Shown: positions 31,835 to 40,257, counted from the first letter of the stretch. The stretch is DNA of 64,000 bases from Actinomadura viridilutea (GCA_003001795.1 PVNI01000011.1:1-64000), one strand, 5' to 3'. Numbers and translations are program-made. Notes: a model not told the origin generated them from the sequence alone.

Positions 31835-33652
31835 CTACGGGCGTCGTTTGGCGCGCGCGTCGATGGGGCGCACGGCGTAGTCGATGAACTGGTGCGCCAC
31901 CTGCTGCAGCATGTCGCCCGGCTGGGGCCGTTTGCCGTTGGCGTACTGGGCGTAGGCGTAGATGATGTATCGGCCGCGCACGGTGGAGGCCGCGTAACCG
32001 CCCGCCCGGTCGATGTCCCGGGACCGCGAGCCCGCCATGCCGCGGAACCATTCGTACCGGCTCGGGTCCCCGGCGCGGCTCACCTTGAGAGCGATGTTCC
32101 GGTTGGGCAGCACCGCGACGCCGGACGTGACGGCAATGGACCGCTTCCGGTCCAGGAACGTGACGCGGACGACGCTGGTGCATCCGCCGCGCTGCAGGGC
32201 CTTGGCCATGGCGCCGCGCGCGGTCAGGGTGCACTGGTGGTTGACCGAGGCCTTGTCCTGCACATAGACGCGGCCGCCCAGAGTGATGGTCTTGGACGGG
32301 AAGACCTCGATGAGCGCCAGCGGCTTGGGGTCGGTCTTGACGTTGTTGATGCTCGCCTGCGGCGGCAGCGCCGGCGTCGTCGGGGTGGCGGGCCGCGAGG
32401 GCGGCGGCGTCGACGGCGGTTGCGCGGCCGCCGGGGTGCGGGCGGTCGACGCGGCCTTGCGGCCGTCATCGGATGTGCCGCCGGCCAACGCGAACACGCC
32501 CGCGGCGACGATCGCCGCACCGGCGACGCCGCCGACGGCCAGCAGGGCCTTGCGGCGGCCGCCCTTACCGTCGCCGGACGGGGACGCGCCCGCGGGGACG
32601 TGGGCGACGGGGAGCGTCTGCGTCGACCCGTCGAAGGACGGTCCGCCCTGGGCGGGGAGCGCCGGCGTGACGACCGTGGGGGCGTCCGAGGACATCTCGT
32701 GGCCGGGGGCGGGCGTGTCCGGGATCGGCGCCTCCGTTCGAGGAAGCGGTGCGGTGTCGTCGCCGGCTGGTCCGTCGCCGGAGGCCGATGCGAGGGCGGG
32801 CGGCGGCGTCTGGACTGTCGCGTCGTTCGCGGCGGTGCGGTCGGATTCTTCGGGCCGACCGGGGGCGCCGGTCGGCGCGGCATCGGAGGGCCGGTCCGGC
32901 TCGGCCGCGCTGGGGGCGTCGTCCGTCTTCCCGGTGTCCGCGGGCTTCTCGCCCGTGGCCCTTCCGCCCGTGGCGCCGGCGTCAGCAGTGCCGTCGTCCG
33001 CAGTGCCGTCGTCCGCAGCCCGGTCCGCTGCGGCCGCGTCGCCCTCGGGCTTACCGTCCGCGGGCATGTCGTCGAGACGAATGCGCGGAATGCCGTCGGA
33101 CGCGGTGTCCGCGGCGGGCGGCGTGGACGGCGAGGCGATCGGTTCGGCGGGAACGGCGCCGCGGGTGTCGACGCTCGGAACGCCGACGCCCGCCACCAGC
33201 GTGCCCGGCGCCGGGTTTGGAGCGGTCCCCGCCGGGTCGGAGCCGGGCTCGGACGGCTCGGTCGCGTCCGCCTTCGGCTCGTCCTCGGCCCCGGATCGGG
33301 CCTGCTGGTCCGACTCGTCCTCGTCGGCGGCCCACCAGGGACGCTGGATCAGGAACGGAGGCAGCCCGATGGTGCCGGGCTTGCCGGCGGGACCCTCCTC
33401 GGAGGTCTTCTCGGAGCGCTCTGGGGAGGCCTGCGCGGACGGTGTCTCGGACTCGTCCTCGGCGGGGGCGCTGCCGGCGGGGGCGTCGGCGACGGAGGAG
33501 TCGGTGACGGGGGAGTCGGTGACGGGGGAGTCGGTGGCGGGCTCGTCGTCGCCAGGGTCGGCGTTGCCGAAACTGGGCGGCGCCGCGGAGGCGGGGGCGG
33601 GGGGCGCACCCGTCTCGGCAGCCGAATCCCTGGTCTCGTGAGGTCCAGACAT
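31835..33652 (-). CDS. Single-pass membrane protein A with long acidic disordered tail
   Basis: 605 aa, ATG at 33652, no clear Shine-Dalgarno. Residues 1 to about 365 are disordered, rich in Ala, Asp, Glu, Pro, Ser and Thr, with tandem DSPVTDSPVTDS and one RPWWAADEDE motif. A membrane helix lies at about 369-391. A Pro/Thr linker and an extracytoplasmic domain of about 165 residues follow, with two conserved cysteines (NHQC and RGGC). That domain resembles the one of the upstream gene (TDPxPLxLxExF, GGC, then xGKRPQ/xGKKIP), so the two are paralogues. Function unknown. Probably an operon: 15 bases separate them. Confidence 0.75.
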   Translation of the reverse strand: MSGPHETRDSAAETGAPPAPASAAPPSFGNADPGDDEPATDSPVTDSPVTDSSVADAPAGSAPAEDESETPSAQASPERSEKTSEEGPAGKPGTIGLPPFLIQRPWWAADEDESDQQARSGAEDEPKADATEPSEPGSDPAGTAPNPAPGTLVAGVGVPSVDTRGAVPAEPIASPSTPPAADTASDGIPRIRLDDMPADGKPEGDAAAADRAADDGTADDGTADAGATGGRATGEKPADTGKTDDAPSAAEPDRPSDAAPTGAPGRPEESDRTAANDATVQTPPPALASASGDGPAGDDTAPLPRTEAPIPDTPAPGHEMSSDAPTVVTPALPAQGGPSFDGSTQTLPVAHVPAGASPSGDGKGGRRKALLAVGGVAGAAIVAAGVFALAGGTSDDGRKAASTARTPAAAQPPSTPPPSRPATPTTPALPPQASINNVKTDPKPLALIEVFPSKTITLGGRVYVQDKASVNHQCTLTARGAMAKALQRGGCTSVVRVTFLDRKRSIAVTSGVAVLPNRNIALKVSRAGDPSRYEWFRGMAGSRSRDIDRAGGYAASTVRGRYIIYAYAQYANGKRPQPGDMLQQVAHQFIDYAVRPIDARAKRRP

Positions 33653-33667
33653 AAGAAGTGAGGGTAT

Positions 33668-34816
33668 TCAGTTCCGGAAGGGCTTCCCCTCGGTCGCCCG
33701 GTAGGCCAGGGCGAAGCTGAGGTTGCTGTTCTTGATGACCTGGCGGCCGAAGACGGTGACGGCCGGGTGGGACGCCTCCGGGATCTTCTTTCCGTCGGGG
33801 CGCTGGACCCAGGTCATCACCAGGTAGTGGCCGCGGGCCTCGGCGGTGCCGAGGGCCTCGCCCTTGCCGATCTTCTTGGTGATGCCCGGGCCGGGCAGGG
33901 GCCGCAGCGCGGAGCTCTTGGCGCTCGCGGCCTTGGCGGCGACCTTGGCGGCCGCGTCGGTGCGCAGGTTGAACACCCCGACCGAGCCGATGAGCGCGCC
34001 GTCGCCCCGCACGTAGGTGGCGCGCAGCGCCTGCGAGCAGCCGCCCTTGCGCAGGGCGCTGACCAGGGCGGTGCCGGTCACCGCGTCGGCGCAGTCGCGC
34101 TTGGCGTGCCAGGCGACCCGGCCGTACTTCTCGCCGCCCGCGGTGAAGGTGCGCTTGCCGAAGATCTCGTTGAGCGTGAGCGGGGCGGGGTCGGTGGTGC
34201 GGCTCTTGAGCTTCACCGGCTCCAGCGGGGGGACGGTCGGGGACGCGGGGGGCGTCGAGGCGGCCTGCGTCGGCGTCGTCGGGGCGGCGGCGGGCTTGGC
34301 CCCGGAGTCGTCCTCCAGCATGGAGGACACCAGGAAGCCGCCGCCGACCAGCAGCAGCCCGGCGACCGCCGCGCCGACGGTGATCAGCACGGGGTGGGGG
34401 CGGCGCTGCCGCGGCGTGTCCGGGCCGTCCGGGGCGCCGGCGTCGCCCGGGCCGCCGGGACCGGGCCCGAACGCGGCGGACTCGCCGTTCGGTCCCGCTC
34501 CCGGCGGCTCCCCGAACCCTTGGTCGAAGCCCGGGTGGTAGGCCTGGGTCTCTCCCGGGGCGCCGTGCGGTCCCGGGCCCTGCGGGGCCTGCTCGAAGGA
34601 CGGCATGGTCTGGGTTCCGGACGGACCGCCCTGCTGCGGCGCCGAGGCCTGCCAGGGGTCGTCTCTCCACGGCTCGTCCTTCCAGGGGTCGCCGTCCCAG
34701 GAGGGCGTGCCGTCCGAGACCGCCTCGGGCCGCTCCGGTGCGGGACCGTACGGCGTGAACGGCGGCTGCGCGGACGCTCGGCCGCCGGATTTGCCTTGAT
34801 CGCCCGGATAACCCAT
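33668..34816 (-). CDS. Single-pass membrane protein B, paralogue of A
   Basis: 382 aa, ATG at 34816. The N-terminal 140 residues are disordered, rich in Pro, Gly and Gln, with three tandem Asp-x-Pro-Trp units (DPWKDEPWRDDPW, residues 43-55) and the motifs GTQTMPSF and ETQAYHP. A membrane helix lies at about 143-166. The extracytoplasmic domain has TDPAPLTLNEIF, KRDC and RKGGC, matching protein A; the two cysteines may form a disulfide. Family not recognised. First gene of a probable two-gene minus-strand operon lying between truA and rplM. Confidence 0.75.
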   Translation of the reverse strand: MGYPGDQGKSGGRASAQPPFTPYGPAPERPEAVSDGTPSWDGDPWKDEPWRDDPWQASAPQQGGPSGTQTMPSFEQAPQGPGPHGAPGETQAYHPGFDQGFGEPPGAGPNGESAAFGPGPGGPGDAGAPDGPDTPRQRRPHPVLITVGAAVAGLLLVGGGFLVSSMLEDDSGAKPAAAPTTPTQAASTPPASPTVPPLEPVKLKSRTTDPAPLTLNEIFGKRTFTAGGEKYGRVAWHAKRDCADAVTGTALVSALRKGGCSQALRATYVRGDGALIGSVGVFNLRTDAAAKVAAKAASAKSSALRPLPGPGITKKIGKGEALGTAEARGHYLVMTWVQRPDGKKIPEASHPAVTVFGRQVIKNSNLSFALAYRATEGKPFRN

Positions 34817-34958
34817 GGCTTGGACCTTACCGTTCCCTTCGTCGTGCCTCCGGAGCCGCGGGAAAGCGCTCGGGACTTTCGGACCACCTACCTTGACATG
34901 GGGGCGAACCGGACGTCGCCGGTTTGCGGAAGGACCCGTCGGGAGGGACGGGCCGCCG

Positions 34959-35912
34959 TCACCGGCCGAAGTCCTGCGTCCAGTACGGTCCGCGCGGGCT
35001 CTTGGCCACGCCGACGCCGATGGTGCGCAGGCTGCAGTCGAGGATGTTGCGCCGGTGCCCCGGGCTGTTCATCCAGCCCTTCATGACCGCCTCGGGCGAG
35101 GAGTATCCCATGGCGATGTTCTCGGCCGCGGGGTTCGGGTATCCGGCCGCCCTCATGCGCTCGAAGGGGTCGGTGCCGTCCCGGGAGTCGTGCGAGAAGT
35201 AGTTGTTCGCCGCCATGTCCGCCGAGTGCTTGCGGGCGGCGGCGACCAGTCGGTCGTCCACCTTCAGGGCGCTGCAGCCCGCCTTGGCCCGCTCCTGGTT
35301 GGTGAGCGTGACCACGGCGCTCTCATCGCTGGTCAGCGAGCCGGACGAGTCCGAGTCGGACGAGCCCGACCCGGAGGAGCCCGAGCCGGAACCGGACCCG
35401 GACGACGGCGCGCCGTCGTCGTCGCTCTCGGAGGGCGACGAGCTCGGCTGCGACGAGGGGTCCTTCGGCCACTTGATGTGCTTGCGCTCCAGGGGAGGCG
35501 GGCTCTGGTCCCACTTCTCCTGCCACCGCTGCTTCCACCAGTCGGACGAGGGGCTCTCGCCCTGGGCGGGGGCGCCGCCCCGGTGCCAGCTGTGCGAGGC
35601 GCGCGGCTTCGGCCCGAACGCGGTCGACGCGCTGGCGTTCTCCGCGTCCAGGTCGGGCTGCATGGCGTGCTGGAGCGCGACGCCCGTGCCGAAGGCCATG
35701 GCCGACGCGGTGACCGCCGCGGCGAGGACGGCGATCTTCTTGCCCGCGCGGCCTTTCCGGCGCGCCTGCGGGGCGGAGGAGGCGGAGGGCGGCCGGTGCG
35801 GCCGTCCGGAGGGATGACGGGGGTCGTCTGGCTGTCGTGTCGCTCGGGGAGTGTTCAGCGGGGGCTCCCTTGGGTCGGGCCGGCGGCGCCGGCGGTGCCT
35901 ACCAGATGGCAC
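34959..35912 (-). CDS. CAP/SCP-domain extracytoplasmic protein
   Basis: 317 aa from a GTG at 35912. The frame is open to 36302, but codons upstream of 35912 are AT-rich and unlike coding sequence here, so the shorter start is preferred (moderate confidence). A basic N-terminus precedes a signal/anchor helix (KIAVLAAAVTASAMAFGTGV, about residues 53-72), then a Ser/Asp/Gly-rich linker. The C-terminal 120 residues are a CAP domain: LTNQERAKAGCSAL, ARKHSADMAANNYFSHD, AENIAMGYSSPEAVMKGWMN, SPGHRRNIL. It is a YkwD-type protein; the family has no agreed enzymatic role in bacteria. Confidence 0.88.
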   Translation of the reverse strand: MPSGRHRRRRRPDPREPPLNTPRATRQPDDPRHPSGRPHRPPSASSAPQARRKGRAGKKIAVLAAAVTASAMAFGTGVALQHAMQPDLDAENASASTAFGPKPRASHSWHRGGAPAQGESPSSDWWKQRWQEKWDQSPPPLERKHIKWPKDPSSQPSSSPSESDDDGAPSSGSGSGSGSSGSGSSDSDSSGSLTSDESAVVTLTNQERAKAGCSALKVDDRLVAAARKHSADMAANNYFSHDSRDGTDPFERMRAAGYPNPAAENIAMGYSSPEAVMKGWMNSPGHRRNILDCSLRTIGVGVAKSPRGPYWTQDFGR

Positions 35913-36276
35913 GGCACCATAGCCCCAAAAATTGGGATAAGACTCCTCAAGTCTGGCAAATTTTACCTGGTCACCGGGGGTGAAACGATCGACACGGACC
36001 CCGCCAGGATGTGCGCGGACCTGCCCGAACTCACCTGTCATAAGGTCGGACCGGGGCCCTGAGCGGGGCGCGACGGCGTCCACGGCGTCCGACTGGTCGA
36101 GGCACCCTCGCGCGTAAGGCATACTGGAGGGTGGCGGGGCTGCACGACGTTCCCGCTTTTGACCCGTGCCCGCGAGGCTCGATATTCTGCGGGTTCGTTG
36201 TGTCTTTGCTGTGCCTGTCTGATGGCGGGCCAACGCAACCGCTGAGAAGTCGACGAGGAAACGAAGGTCTACGACC
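35913..36276. other. AT-richer divergent intergenic region, CAP gene / rplM
   Basis: 364 bases between divergent genes. It contains a small AT palindrome CCCAAAAATTGGG at 35924-35936, a GACT-CCTCA-AGTC inverted repeat around 35941-35953, and the rplM promoter at 36159-36188. The 35920-35990 stretch is markedly less GC-rich than the rest of the window and probably carries the CAP gene promoter. Confidence 0.6.
36159..36188 (+). promoter_or_regulatory. Promoter of rplM-rpsI
   Basis: TTGACC at 36159-36164, an 18-bp spacer, TATTCT at 36183-36188. One of the best housekeeping-type promoters in the window; predicted leader of about 80 nt. Confidence 0.7.
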
Positions 36277-36720
36277 GTGCGCACGTACACCCCTAAGCCC
36301 ACTGACGTGCAGCGTCAGTGGTACGTCATCGATGCGACCGATGTCGTGCTGGGTCGGCTCGCCAGTCAGGTCGCGCAGCTGCTTCGGGGTAAGCACAAGC
36401 CGATCTACGCGCCGCACTTGGACACCGGTGACTTCGTCATCGTCGTGAACGCCGAGAAGGTCGCGCTGACGGGCAACAAGCGCCAGCAGAAGCGCGCCTA
36501 CCGGCACTCCGGCTACCCGGGCGGCCTGCGCTCGATCGCCTACAGCGACCTTCTGGACAAGCACCCTGAGCGCGCGGTCGAGAAGGCGATCAAGGGCATG
36601 CTGCCGAAGAACTCGCTCGGCCGGAAGATGTTCCGCAAGGTCAAGGTGTACCGCGGCCCCGAGCACCCGCACCAGGCGCAGAAGCCGATCCCGTTCGAGA
36701 TCACGCAGATCGAGCAGTGA
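36277..36720 (+). CDS. rplM: 50S ribosomal protein L13
   Basis: Early-assembly large-subunit protein; 147 aa, GTG start at 36277. MRTYTPKPTDVQRQWYVIDA is the actinobacterial N-terminus, and the HLDTGDFVIVVNAEKV and KHPERAVEKAIKGMLPKN-like segments are intact. First gene of the rplM-rpsI unit. Confidence 0.98.
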   Translation: MRTYTPKPTDVQRQWYVIDATDVVLGRLASQVAQLLRGKHKPIYAPHLDTGDFVIVVNAEKVALTGNKRQQKRAYRHSGYPGGLRSIAYSDLLDKHPERAVEKAIKGMLPKNSLGRKMFRKVKVYRGPEHPHQAQKPIPFEITQIEQ

Positions 36721-36885
36721 CCCCGTAACCGTCCAGCGCCCGCCGGACGGTAACGCTCATTCACGGTGGATCCGGGCCGAGCGCGCCGATCCGCCGGTCG
36801 GTCGCCGAAACCGATTCCGTGGCCGCCGGGGCACCCGAAGACCGACCGGGCCCGCCGCCCTGGCCAGAAGACCCTTGGAGAATCC

Positions 36886-37407
36886 GTGGACGAGTCCACC
36901 GGCTTGGAGACGCCCGCCGAGGGCGTCGCGTACGACTCCTACGACGAGGACGTCCCGTCGGAGTACAGCACCGAGACCCCGCAGGCCGCCGAGGCCGGCT
37001 ACCTCGGCCAGCCGGTGGCGGCCGGCCCGGCCGCCGGCACCGGCCGTCGCAAGAAGGCCATCGCGCGGGTGCGGATCGTCCCGGGCAGCGGCAACTGGAA
37101 GATCAACGGGCGCACCCTCGACCAGTACTTCCCCAACAAGGTGCACCAGCAGCTCGTGAACGAGCCGTTCGTGCTGCTGGGCCTGGACGGCCAGTTCGAC
37201 GTGCTGGCGCGGGTCAACGGCGGCGGCGTCAGCGGGCAGGCGGGCGCGCTGCGCCTCGGCATCTCCCGGGCGCTGCAGGTCGCCAACCCCGACCACCGTC
37301 CGGCGCTGAAGAAGGCCGGCTTCCTGACCCGCGACGCGCGGTCCACCGAGCGCAAGAAGGCCGGTCTGAAGAAGGCCCGCAAGGCGCCGCAGTACAGCAA
37401 GCGCTGA
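36886..37407 (+). CDS. rpsI: 30S ribosomal protein S9 with acidic N-terminal extension
   Basis: 30S head protein whose C-terminus (QYSKR, here APQYSKR) reaches P-site tRNA; 173 aa. The GTG at 36886 with TTGGAG upstream was chosen; the frame is open to 36766. The first 45 or so residues are acidic and low complexity (YDSYDEDVPSEYSTETPQ), absent from E. coli S9 but usual in actinobacteria. The core begins at GTGRRKKAIARVRI. Confidence 0.97.
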   Translation: MDESTGLETPAEGVAYDSYDEDVPSEYSTETPQAAEAGYLGQPVAAGPAAGTGRRKKAIARVRIVPGSGNWKINGRTLDQYFPNKVHQQLVNEPFVLLGLDGQFDVLARVNGGGVSGQAGALRLGISRALQVANPDHRPALKKAGFLTRDARSTERKKAGLKKARKAPQYSKR

Positions 37408-37597
37408 TCGTCAACGGTGCGAGCCGTCGCACCCCGCACGAGGTCCGGTGCGCGATCCGGGGTCACCGGATCGCCCGGCCGCGCGGGGGCGGCGGCTCGT
37501 CCGCGTTGTGGGGCGCCCGTCCGGCCCGGGGGCCCGCGACGCGAAGATCATGAACGCGGCGCGGCGGCCGCCGCGGCCGGGCCGGCGCACTACATTT

Positions 37598-37656
37598 GAC
37601 CGCGCGGAGCGGCGGGGGCGTGCGGCCCCGTCCGCCTGCCGCGCGGTCCTCTTTTT
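37598..37656 (+). terminator. T-tailed terminator/attenuator just upstream of glmM
   Basis: GACCGCGCGG at 37598-37607 pairs perfectly with CCGCGCGGTC at 37639-37648, with further GC pairing inside, followed by CTCTTTTT. It ends 18 nt before the glmM start, so it terminates rpsI transcripts or controls entry into glmM. Confidence 0.75.
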
Positions 37657-37674
37657 GATCGGGAGTGGGAAACT

Positions 37675-39018
37675 GTGGGTCGTCTCTTCGGGACCGATGG
37701 CGTACGCGGGCTCGCCAACCGCGATCTGACCGCCCCGCTGGCCATGGACCTGTCCGTCGCCGCGGCGCGGGTCCTCGGCGAGGCCGGCGCCTTCACCGGG
37801 CACCGGCCGGTGGCCGTGGTCGGCCGCGATCCACGGGCGTCGGGCGAGTTCCTGGAGGCCGCGGTGGTGGCCGGGCTGGCCAGCGCCGGCGTGGACGTGC
37901 TGCGGCTGGGAGTGCTGCCGACGCCCGCCGTGGCCCACCTCACCACCGCGCTCACCGCCGACCTGGGCGTGATGCTGTCGGCCTCGCACAACCCCGCTCC
38001 CGACAACGGGATCAAGTTCTTCGACCGCAGCGGCCACAAGCTTCCCGACGAGATCGAGGACCGCATCGAGGAGAGCCTCGGCCGGGCGTGGGAGCCGCCG
38101 ACCGGCGCGGGCGTCGGCCGCGTCCGCGAGGCCCAGGGCGCCGTCGAGCACTACGTCGCCCACCTGGTCTCCACCCTGCCGGTGTCGCTGGCCGGGCTGC
38201 GCGTGGTGGTGGACTGCGCGCACGGCGCGTCCTGGAAGGTGGCGCCGGAGGCGCTGCGCCGCGCGGGCGCCGAGGTGATCACCATCGGGGCGGCGCCGGA
38301 CGGGCTGAACATCAACGACGGCTGCGGATCGACCCATCTGAACGCGCTGCGGGCCGCGGTGCTGGAGCACGGCGCGGACGTCGGGATCGCCAACGACGGC
38401 GACGCCGACCGCTGCATGGCCGTCACCGCCTCCGGCGAGCCGGTCGACGGCGACCAGATCATGGCGATCCTGGCGCTGGAGCTGCGCGAGGCGGGGCTGC
38501 TCGCGGCGGACACGGTGGTGGCCACGGTCATGTCGAACCTGGGCTTCAAGCTGGCCATGCGGGAGGCCGGGATCACCGTGGTGGAGACCGCGGTCGGCGA
38601 CCGGTACGTGCTCGAGGCCATGAAGGAGGGCGGCTACACGCTCGGCGGCGAGCAGTCCGGCCACGTGATCATGCGGCACCACGCCACCACCGGCGACGGC
38701 GTGCTGACCGGGCTGCACCTGCTGGCGGCGATGGTGCGGCGCGGCGTCGCGCTGGACGAGCTGGCCAAGGTGATGACGCGGCTGCCGCAGGTGCTCGTCA
38801 ACGTCCGCGGCGTGGACAAGACGCGGGTCGGCGACAGCCCCGAGCTGGCCGAGGCGATCGCCGCGGCCGAGTCCGAGCTCGGCGACACCGGGCGGGTGCT
38901 GATCCGCCCCAGCGGCACCGAGCCCATGGTGCGGGTGATGGTCGAGGCGGCGTCGCAGGAGCAGGCGCAGGCGGTCGCCGAGCGGCTCGCGGAGGTCGTC
39001 CGCACCGCGCTGGGCTGA
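37675..39018 (+). CDS. glmM: Phosphoglucosamine mutase
   Basis: Converts glucosamine-6-phosphate to glucosamine-1-phosphate for UDP-GlcNAc and peptidoglycan; 447 aa, GTG start at 37675 with GGGAGTGGGA upstream. It begins MGRLFGTDGVRGLAN. The catalytic phosphoserine is S104 in LSASHNP. The Mg loop is DGDADR (241-246), and the C-terminal phosphate-binding RPSGTEPMVRVM is present. It follows rpsI as in most actinobacteria, and works with GlmS encoded at 45302. Confidence 0.98.
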   Translation: MGRLFGTDGVRGLANRDLTAPLAMDLSVAAARVLGEAGAFTGHRPVAVVGRDPRASGEFLEAAVVAGLASAGVDVLRLGVLPTPAVAHLTTALTADLGVMLSASHNPAPDNGIKFFDRSGHKLPDEIEDRIEESLGRAWEPPTGAGVGRVREAQGAVEHYVAHLVSTLPVSLAGLRVVVDCAHGASWKVAPEALRRAGAEVITIGAAPDGLNINDGCGSTHLNALRAAVLEHGADVGIANDGDADRCMAVTASGEPVDGDQIMAILALELREAGLLAADTVVATVMSNLGFKLAMREAGITVVETAVGDRYVLEAMKEGGYTLGGEQSGHVIMRHHATTGDGVLTGLHLLAAMVRRGVALDELAKVMTRLPQVLVNVRGVDKTRVGDSPELAEAIAAAESELGDTGRVLIRPSGTEPMVRVMVEAASQEQAQAVAERLAEVVRTALG

Positions 39019-39091
39019 CCGGACCGATCGGGCCGACCGGCCCGGCCGAGCCGCCGATCGCGGCCGCCCCCGCCGCCGATCGTCGACGTTC

Positions 39092-39137
39092 GACGGCGCG
39101 TCCCCGGACCTGCGCACGAGGCCGGGGACGCGCCGTC
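39092..39137. terminator. Bidirectional terminator after glmM
   Basis: Perfect 16-bp stem: GACGGCGCGTCCCCGG at 39092-39107 and its complement at 39122-39137, 14-nt loop. It lies between convergent glmM and the pentad-repeat gene. Confidence 0.8.
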
Positions 39138-39149
39138 GCGCATCGCGGG

Positions 39150-39503
39150 TCAGTCCTCCGTGATCTCCAGGCGGCCGACCTTCAGGTGCCCGATCTCCAC
39201 GGTGCCCGCCCGCAGGTGCTCCACCACGGCTCGCTTGACGACCAGCCTGCCGATGGCGACGGCGCCGACGGCGAGGGCGCCGAGCGCCATCGCGCCCAGC
39301 GCCATCGACCCGAGGGCGCCGCCGGCGCGCACCGCCACTCCGGTCGCCGAGGCGCCGGTGACCTCGGCGCCGGTGGCGCGGGCCCCGATGCCGCGTTCGG
39401 TGCGGACGCGCGGCCTGGCGTCCCGCGCGCGTCCGTCGTCGTGAGGCGCCCGCCCGTCCGTCGGGGCCGCGTGTTCGTTGGGCTCGTTGGGCTCGCTGCT
39501 CAT
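39150..39503 (-). CDS. Small protein with 15 tandem pentads
   Basis: 117 aa, ATG at 39503. The first 40 residues are charged and disordered. Residues 41-115 can be divided without gaps into 15 five-residue units (ARATG, AEVTG, ASATG, VAVRA, GGALG, SMALG, AMALG, ALAVG, AVAIG, RLVVK, RAVVE, HLRAG, TVEIG, HLKVG, RLEIT). Gly ends 11 of 15 units and positions 2 and 4 are mostly hydrophobic. This suggests a pentapeptide-type beta-helix; a Gly-rich membrane helix over SMALG to AVAIG is the alternative. Family not recognised. It lies 37 bases downstream of the HNH nuclease gene, same strand. Confidence 0.75.
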   Translation of the reverse strand: MSSEPNEPNEHAAPTDGRAPHDDGRARDARPRVRTERGIGARATGAEVTGASATGVAVRAGGALGSMALGAMALGALAVGAVAIGRLVVKRAVVEHLRAGTVEIGHLKVGRLEITED

Positions 39504-39540
39504 GCGGTCACCCTATGCCCGCGCGGCGTCGGGCTCCCCG

Positions 39541-40257
39541 TCAACAGCGGTCGAGGAAGCCCCGCAGCGCGTCGAGGTCGGCGCGGGTCACCGGCAGGGA
39601 GTACTTGCGGGCGACCGTGACGTACCTGACCCCGTAGGCGCACTGGAACGCCTTCTGCGGCTTCCACTCGCCGGGCCCGGAGTCGCCCTTCTGCTGGTTC
39701 GGAACGCCCCACACCGCGAGCAGGTTGTCGGGGTCGTTGGCGAACCGTTCCCGCTGTTGCTCGGTCCACCGGTCGGCGCCCATGCGCCACGCCAACGCCA
39801 GCGGGTACACGTGGTCGATTTGCACTTTCGCGGCGTCGGACTTGCTGAACGTGATCTCCTTGCCCGTGTAGGGGTCGCGCAGCAGTCCGGAGAGCACCAC
39901 GCAGCCGTCGCGCCTGCGCACCTGCTGCAGGTCGCGGGCGAGCACGTCGTTGCGCTGGTCGCAGCCGTTGCGGTCGATGTCCTTCCAGCGGATGCCGAAG
40001 CGTTCGCGCGCGTAGCCGTCCCCGCGGTTCTCGGCCGCCACGCGCAGCGTCCCCAGGTCGTCGCGGGCCTGCGCGACCGTGCGCGCGGCCGGGCTGGAGG
40101 CGCTCGCCGCGCCGGCCCCCGGACCGCCGCCCGGAGAGGGGGAGGAGTCCGTCAGGCCCACGTCCACGCCGCATGCGGCGGTGGACGCGGCCAGCAGGGC
40201 GCCCGCGAGCGCCGCCGCCGACCGCCGCGGCCCTCGACGCCGTCGCCACGAGGTCAT
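39541..40257 (-). CDS. Exported HNH-type nuclease (DUF1524/GmrSD-like)
   Basis: 238 aa, ATG at 40257. A twin-Arg-rich N-terminus (RRRRGPRRSAAALAGALLAA) and STAAC-G indicate an export signal, possibly a lipoprotein, although the position -3 Thr makes the lipobox weak. After a Ser/Gly/Pro linker, the C-terminal domain has QIDHVYPLALAWRMGA, RFANDPDNLLAV, NQQKGDSGPGEWKP and a closing FQCAYGVRYV, the pattern of secreted actinobacterial HNH/DUF1524 nucleases (H in DHV and N/K downstream as metal and catalytic residues). Role: extracellular nucleic acid breakdown is likely but not shown. Confidence 0.85.
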   Translation of the reverse strand: MTSWRRRRGPRRSAAALAGALLAASTAACGVDVGLTDSSPSPGGGPGAGAASASSPAARTVAQARDDLGTLRVAAENRGDGYARERFGIRWKDIDRNGCDQRNDVLARDLQQVRRRDGCVVLSGLLRDPYTGKEITFSKSDAAKVQIDHVYPLALAWRMGADRWTEQQRERFANDPDNLLAVWGVPNQQKGDSGPGEWKPQKAFQCAYGVRYVTVARKYSLPVTRADLDALRGFLDRC

